Source of the DNA: Struthio camelus
Taxonomy: Eukaryota > Chordata > Aves > Struthioniformes > Struthionidae
Length of the DNA: 64,000 nt
Assembly: GCF_040807025.1 (NCBI RefSeq)
Contig: NC_090980.1
Coordinates: forward strand, 310,001 to 374,000
Direction of reading: 5' to 3'
Below the pieces are notes generated by a model. The model saw only the letters and a list, made by a program, of their open reading frames with translations, did no database searches and was not told the DNA's origin. Shown in pieces: positions 62,676-64,000 of the stretch (its first letter is position 1; every line of letters begins with the position of its first letter). Both the position numbers and the translations under genes were made by a program.

Positions 62676-64000
62676 CTGGCCGGGCGCGGAGCAGCCGACG
62701 GAGCCAGGAGAGGAAGGGGAGAGGAGCAGGGAGGAAGAGACAGAGACACAGAGACACACGCAGTGCCATTAGCGGGGAGCAGGGGGTGTGGACCACGCGC
62801 AGGCGCTGCTGCTCTGGGGAGCAGGGCTGGGCAGCGCCCGCCAGCACCCGGCCTCCCCCCCAACGGCGTCCCCCGGCACTGCCGCCGCAGCCGGACCTCG
62901 CCAACCCCAGGAGGAGCGTGGGGCAGGGCTGGCCTGGGGCCAGCCCCCCCATCCTGCTCTGAACTGGCCCAGCTTCCCCAGTGCCCCCAGGCCCACTCCA
63001 AACTGGCTCAGCTCCCCCAGGGCCTGCTCTGAACTGGCTCAGCTCCCCCAGTGCCCCCAGGGCCTGCTCTGAACTGGCTCAGCTCCCCGTGTCCCCCAGG
63101 CCCTGCTCTGAACTGGCTCAGCTCCCCGTGTCCCCCAGGCCCTGCTCTGAACTGGCTCAGCTCCCCGTGTTCCCCAGTCCCTGCTCTGAACTGGCTCAGC
63201 TTCCCAGTGCCCCCAGCCCCCACTCTGAATTGGCCCAGTGAGCACCGCCAGTCCCGCTCTGATCTGGCCCAGCATCCCCAGGCCCCGCTCTGAACTGGCC
63301 CAGCATCCCCAGGCCCCGCTCTGAACTGGCCCAGCATCCCAGTGGCCCCAGTCCCACTCCCAACTGGCTCAGCTCCCCCAGTGCCCCCAGGCCCCGCTCT
63401 GAACTGGCCCAGCACCCCCAGTTCCTGCAGAGCTCCCTCTCTGCACCCCGTTCCTGTTTGTGGCCAAGAGGCCCCCTTCTCCCAGTGTCCCCCGTCCCCC
63501 AAGCTCCTCGTCGCCCCCAGCGCAGCGGGGTCCGCCTGTGGCCGTGCACCCGGGAGGAGGCCAGAGACACCTGATGCAGTGCTGGGCCTGGGCCCCGACC
63601 TTGCTCTGAGCAGGGTCAAAAAGAGCAGGGCTGGGTGTGGGGTTTTTTTTTTCCGTTTTCTTTTTTTTTCTTTTTTTTTTTTTTCTCTCAAATAACCCAG
63701 ACACCAATATGGAGCAACATCCGGCAGAAGAAGGACCCGAGGCGGGGGGGTTACATACGCTCAGGCCGTCTGCTTTAATGTCTCGGGCGCGTGGCGGCAT
63801 CACCTGTAGAGGCATCAACTGGAAAGCGCGGTCGCGGCCCGACGCCAGGGCCGCAGCAGCCCGGCCGGCACTCACGCCCGCCCCCATTGCCTCCGCGTGC
63901 CCGCCTTGGACGCCCGCGCAACCCCCCCGGCTCGCTCCGGGCCTTGCCCAGCTCCTGGAGAGGCTCCGGAGCGAGCGCAGCCGACAGCGGCCGGCTTTAC
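62676..64000 (-). other. DEDD2: DEDD2 intron / unassigned upstream sequence
   Basis: I found no earlier DEDD2 exon here. The stretch holds the 39-bp minisatellite, a T-rich tract near 63640-63690 and a GC-rich end. A donor-like CTACAG|GTGATG (minus, exon end 63804) follows a short open frame, without recognisable homology. Confidence 0.4.
62950..63420. repeat. 39-bp minisatellite, about 11-12 copies
   Basis: GCTCTGAACTGGCTCAGC recurs at 63025, 63066, 63105, 63144 and 63183 (period 39-41), extending in decayed form to 63.4 kb. A 39-bp unit is 13 codons, so ORFs run through on both strands. Confidence 0.9.

Noticed and set aside
63804-63887. Possible minus-strand exon ending CTACAG|GTGATG
   Set aside because: The open frame (MGAGVSAGRAAAAL...) does not match DEDD2 or any protein I recognise; a single donor-like site is weak evidence.

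Overview
This is vertebrate nuclear DNA, almost certainly from a bird. The evidence is a 5'-truncated CR1 LINE at 36569-37376, split genes with canonical splice sites, and very GC-rich sequence packed with minisatellites, as on avian microchromosomes. Five orthologous genes lie head-to-tail on the minus strand: ATP1A3 (5' end only), GRIK5 (complete), ZNF574 (complete), POU2F2/Oct-2 (complete) and DEDD2 (last exon). They match a block of human 19q13.2. I built the exon structures by hand from conserved peptides plus AG/GT boundaries, and reading-frame phase closes at every junction listed.

Layout. 17-3093: ATP1A3 exons 2 and 1, with a CpG promoter to about 3.3 kb. 3.3-6.15 kb: intergenic DNA with a TGCA-rich minisatellite, RFX X-boxes, a CRE/X-box composite, three exact octamers (ATTTGCAT) and a CTCF-like site. 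6.15-19.3 kb: GRIK5, 19 coding exons for a GluK5 kainate-receptor subunit of about 941 residues, then a CpG island containing an exact 280-bp tandem duplication. 20.4-25.06 kb: ZNF574, whose 851-residue multi-C2H2 protein sits in one coding exon behind a 5'UTR intron. 25.6-44.2 kb: POU2F2, 16 coding exons for about 652 residues (Q-rich/poly-Ala N terminus, POU-specific domain, homeodomain, long C-terminal tail), with an apparent 3'UTR of about 6 kb. 44.2-56.5 kb: minisatellite-filled DNA with a second plausible Oct-2 first coding exon at 49849-49901, homeodomain-motif islands and a distal CpG island. 56.7-60.5 kb: a sharply AT-richer intergenic segment. 61.77 kb to the end: DEDD2 3'UTR and last coding exon, then intron or upstream DNA.

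The genes do not form one pathway. ATP1A3 and GRIK5 are neuronal (sodium pump alpha3; high-affinity kainate receptor). POU2F2 is a B-cell and neuronal octamer-binding factor, ZNF574 a poorly characterised zinc-finger protein, DEDD2 a nuclear death-effector-domain protein. Their link is ancient synteny. The most notable non-coding signals are the octamer/CTCF and CRE/X-box clusters between ATP1A3 and GRIK5, the alternative Oct-2 start exon, three let-7-type sites in the long 3'UTR, a dispersed motif with core GGACGCCTGGG, many unrelated tandem arrays sharing a TTGCA core, and a nucleosome-sized A-B-A-B repeat near 55 kb. No tRNA, rRNA, CRISPR or retroviral element was found.
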